Shown: in pieces, positions 62,840 to 64,000 of the stretch
Layout: the number at the start of each line of letters is the position of its first letter
How positions within the stretch are numbered: position 1 is the stretch's first letter
Source: UBA5614 sp963667535
Lineage (GTDB): Bacteria; Cloacimonadota; Cloacimonadia; Cloacimonadales; Cloacimonadaceae
Assembly: GCA_963667535.2 (NCBI GenBank)
Contig: CAXXDU010000002.1
Location: forward strand, 2,232,001-2,296,000
DNA: 64,000 bases
Direction: 5' to 3'
Notes under the pieces: generated by a model
Told to the model about the DNA's origin: nothing
Seen by the model: only the letters and a program-made list of their open reading frames with translations
Database searches by the model: none
Translations under genes and position numbers: made by a program

Positions 62840-64000
62840 ATGAAGACAAAAGAGCAGAACTGGTTTTTTTATATAAAACAAATCACCCCTTATCTCAGAA
62901 AAGATAAGTGGTTATTCTTATTTGGTTTATTAGCCATGTTACTGACCTCTTCCATGCGATTAGTTGACCCGCTTATTCTGGCTCACATCATAGATAAAAG
63001 CATTCCCAATAAAGATATGGCTGATATGCTCCGTTATGGCGGATATTTTGTCATTGTGATAATTTTCTCAGGGATATTGTCCTACCTGCAAATCATACTT
63101 ATGGCACGGCTGGGTATCAAGATAATCACTCACTTCAAAGGAAATGTATTCCGTCATCTGCTCAAAGCTCCCTTATCATGGTTTAATACTCAGCCTGTAG
63201 GTGAACTTATTGCCAAAGTCGAAAGCGACAGCGAAAGAGTCAAATCCCTCTTTTCTGATCTGTCCATCCAGATATTAGGCAATATCATATTCTTCATTGG
63301 TGTATATATTATCCTGATGTTTAAAGAAAGCAGGATTACCTTATTGATGACTGCGCCTGCTATCATTGTCATGATATCATACTATTTTGTGGTAAAGTAT
63401 CTTTCTACTTTTTACCGTAAGATTCGTGAGAACTATGCTGATATTACAGCGAAAGTAACAGACTTTGTCCAGGGTATGCAAATCATCCAGGTTCTGAATC
63501 AGCAAAAAAAAGTTTATGAGATGTTATATACGCCTTCGCATAGAAAGAAAGTAATCGAGACCAAGGCATCCTTCCTGGAATACGGGATGCAGGGCATTTT
63601 CCTGTTTGTCTTTAATGTCCTTTTCGTTATAGTGATTATCAAAGTCTCTGCGCCTAAAATTATTATTGGTGCAATGACAATCGGGACTCTCTTTGTGTTT
63701 ATCTCGTATATCTCAAGGTTGATCTGGCCTATTATGAATATTTCTGAAAACGTCATGCAGATTCAGCGTTCATTTGTTTCCTTAAAAAGAATTCTGGACC
63801 TGACTTCTTTGACGACTGAAGAAGAGATTCATACAGGAAAAGGGCTGCCCTATTTTGATCATGAGATTACTTTTGACCATGTTTGGTTTGCCTATAAAGA
63901 AGAAGAGTGGATTCTGAAAGACGTATCATTTACTATCCCCAAGGGGCATAAGCTAGCCTTAGTAGGTGCTTCCGGTAGCGGAAAGACCACTACAGTCAGC
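62840..64000 (+). CDS. ABC exporter, fused membrane-ATPase type (cut off at window end)
   Basis: The start at 62840 has a GAAGATGGGA purine tract before it; 62831 in the same frame is also possible. The visible 387 residues hold the type I exporter membrane domain, with hydrophobic segments at about 21-45, 62-85, 140-185 and 255-290 and the LISxxxSDxxRV-like IAKVESDSERVKS loop. The ATPase domain begins with FDHVWFAYKEEEWILKDVSF and Walker A GASGSGKTTT near the window end. It resembles the MsbA/LmrA-type half transporters; substrate unknown, and a partner half may follow. Confidence 0.85.
   Translation, partial: MKTKEQNWFFYIKQITPYLRKDKWLFLFGLLAMLLTSSMRLVDPLILAHIIDKSIPNKDMADMLRYGGYFVIVIIFSGILSYLQIILMARLGIKIITHFKGNVFRHLLKAPLSWFNTQPVGELIAKVESDSERVKSLFSDLSIQILGNIIFFIGVYIILMFKESRITLLMTAPAIIVMISYYFVVKYLSTFYRKIRENYADITAKVTDFVQGMQIIQVLNQQKKVYEMLYTPSHRKKVIETKASFLEYGMQGIFLFVFNVLFVIVIIKVSAPKIIIGAMTIGTLFVFISYISRLIWPIMNISENVMQIQRSFVSLKRILDLTSLTTEEEIHTGKGLPYFDHEITFDHVWFAYKEEEWILKDVSFTIPKGHKLALVGASGSGKTTTVS

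Noticed and set aside
62615..62881. 88-residue minus-strand frame
   Set aside because: It runs antisense through the complete tRNA-Pro gene and has no ribosome-binding site.

Overview
The window is bacterial chromosome, AT-rich throughout and visibly richer still in the first ~4.7 kb. The best guess for the source is an uncultured, anaerobic, Gram-negative-type bacterium of the Cloacimonadota (Cloacimonas-like) or a close FCB-group lineage. That guess rests on class III ribonucleotide reductase (NrdD/NrdG) as the only reductase present, two large secreted proteins ending in the same FlgD-like/Por-type C-terminal sorting tail, a gingipain-like (C25) peptidase, an MlaF-like ATPase, and many lineage-type proteins of unknown function. 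No ribosomal RNA is present to confirm it.

Layout. 0-7.3 kb is accessory: a three-gene plus-strand operon (STAS-HATPase fusion, DUF4325 STAS-like protein, two-helix membrane protein), then a minus-strand pair (a nucleotidyltransferase-fold protein and a short class A penicillin-binding protein without a membrane anchor), then a KTSC protein between a truncated and an intact copy of one unknown gene, and another unknown gene. 7.3-35 kb is mostly core: PHP phosphoesterase, methyltransferase, nrdDG, a secreted repeat protein, a pgpH-ybeY-CorC-VanZ-ABC operon, a plus-strand run (maf, amidohydrolase, unknown, gltX, acetyltransferase, holB, murJ, uvrC), and minus-strand mtaB, purN and aspS. 35-37.9 kb holds an IS110-family element among dispersed repeats. 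38-60 kb is almost entirely minus-strand: polyamine-binding lipoprotein, UMF1-type transporter, recF, dnaN, HU, a secreted nuclease/phosphatase-like lipoprotein, a seven-gene envelope/isoprenoid operon, gyrA and gyrB; the C25 peptidase lies on the plus strand inside this block. 60.7-64 kb has a DUF2089/DUF4097 regulator pair, tRNA-Pro(CGG) and the start of an ABC exporter that runs off the end.

How the parts connect. dnaN-recF and gyrB-gyrA look like a dispersed form of the ancestral dnaA-dnaN-recF-gyrB-gyrA cluster. gltX, aspS, mtaB and tRNA-Pro serve translation; holB, uvrC, recF, HU and gyrase serve DNA metabolism; murJ, PgpH, the prenyl synthase-like protein and the LPG-synthase-like protein concern the envelope.

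The most unusual material is (1) the two adjacent accessory operons in the first 4.6 kb, neither matching a characterised system I know; (2) a family of intergenic hairpins whose arms are tandem units with a strict 11-nt period but a different unit sequence at each locus; (3) a ~125-bp multi-hairpin dispersed repeat whose two copies differ by base-pair-preserving changes, suggesting a conserved structure; and (4) an IS110 element with ~250 bp of structured non-coding sequence beside the transposase, a possible bridge RNA site.
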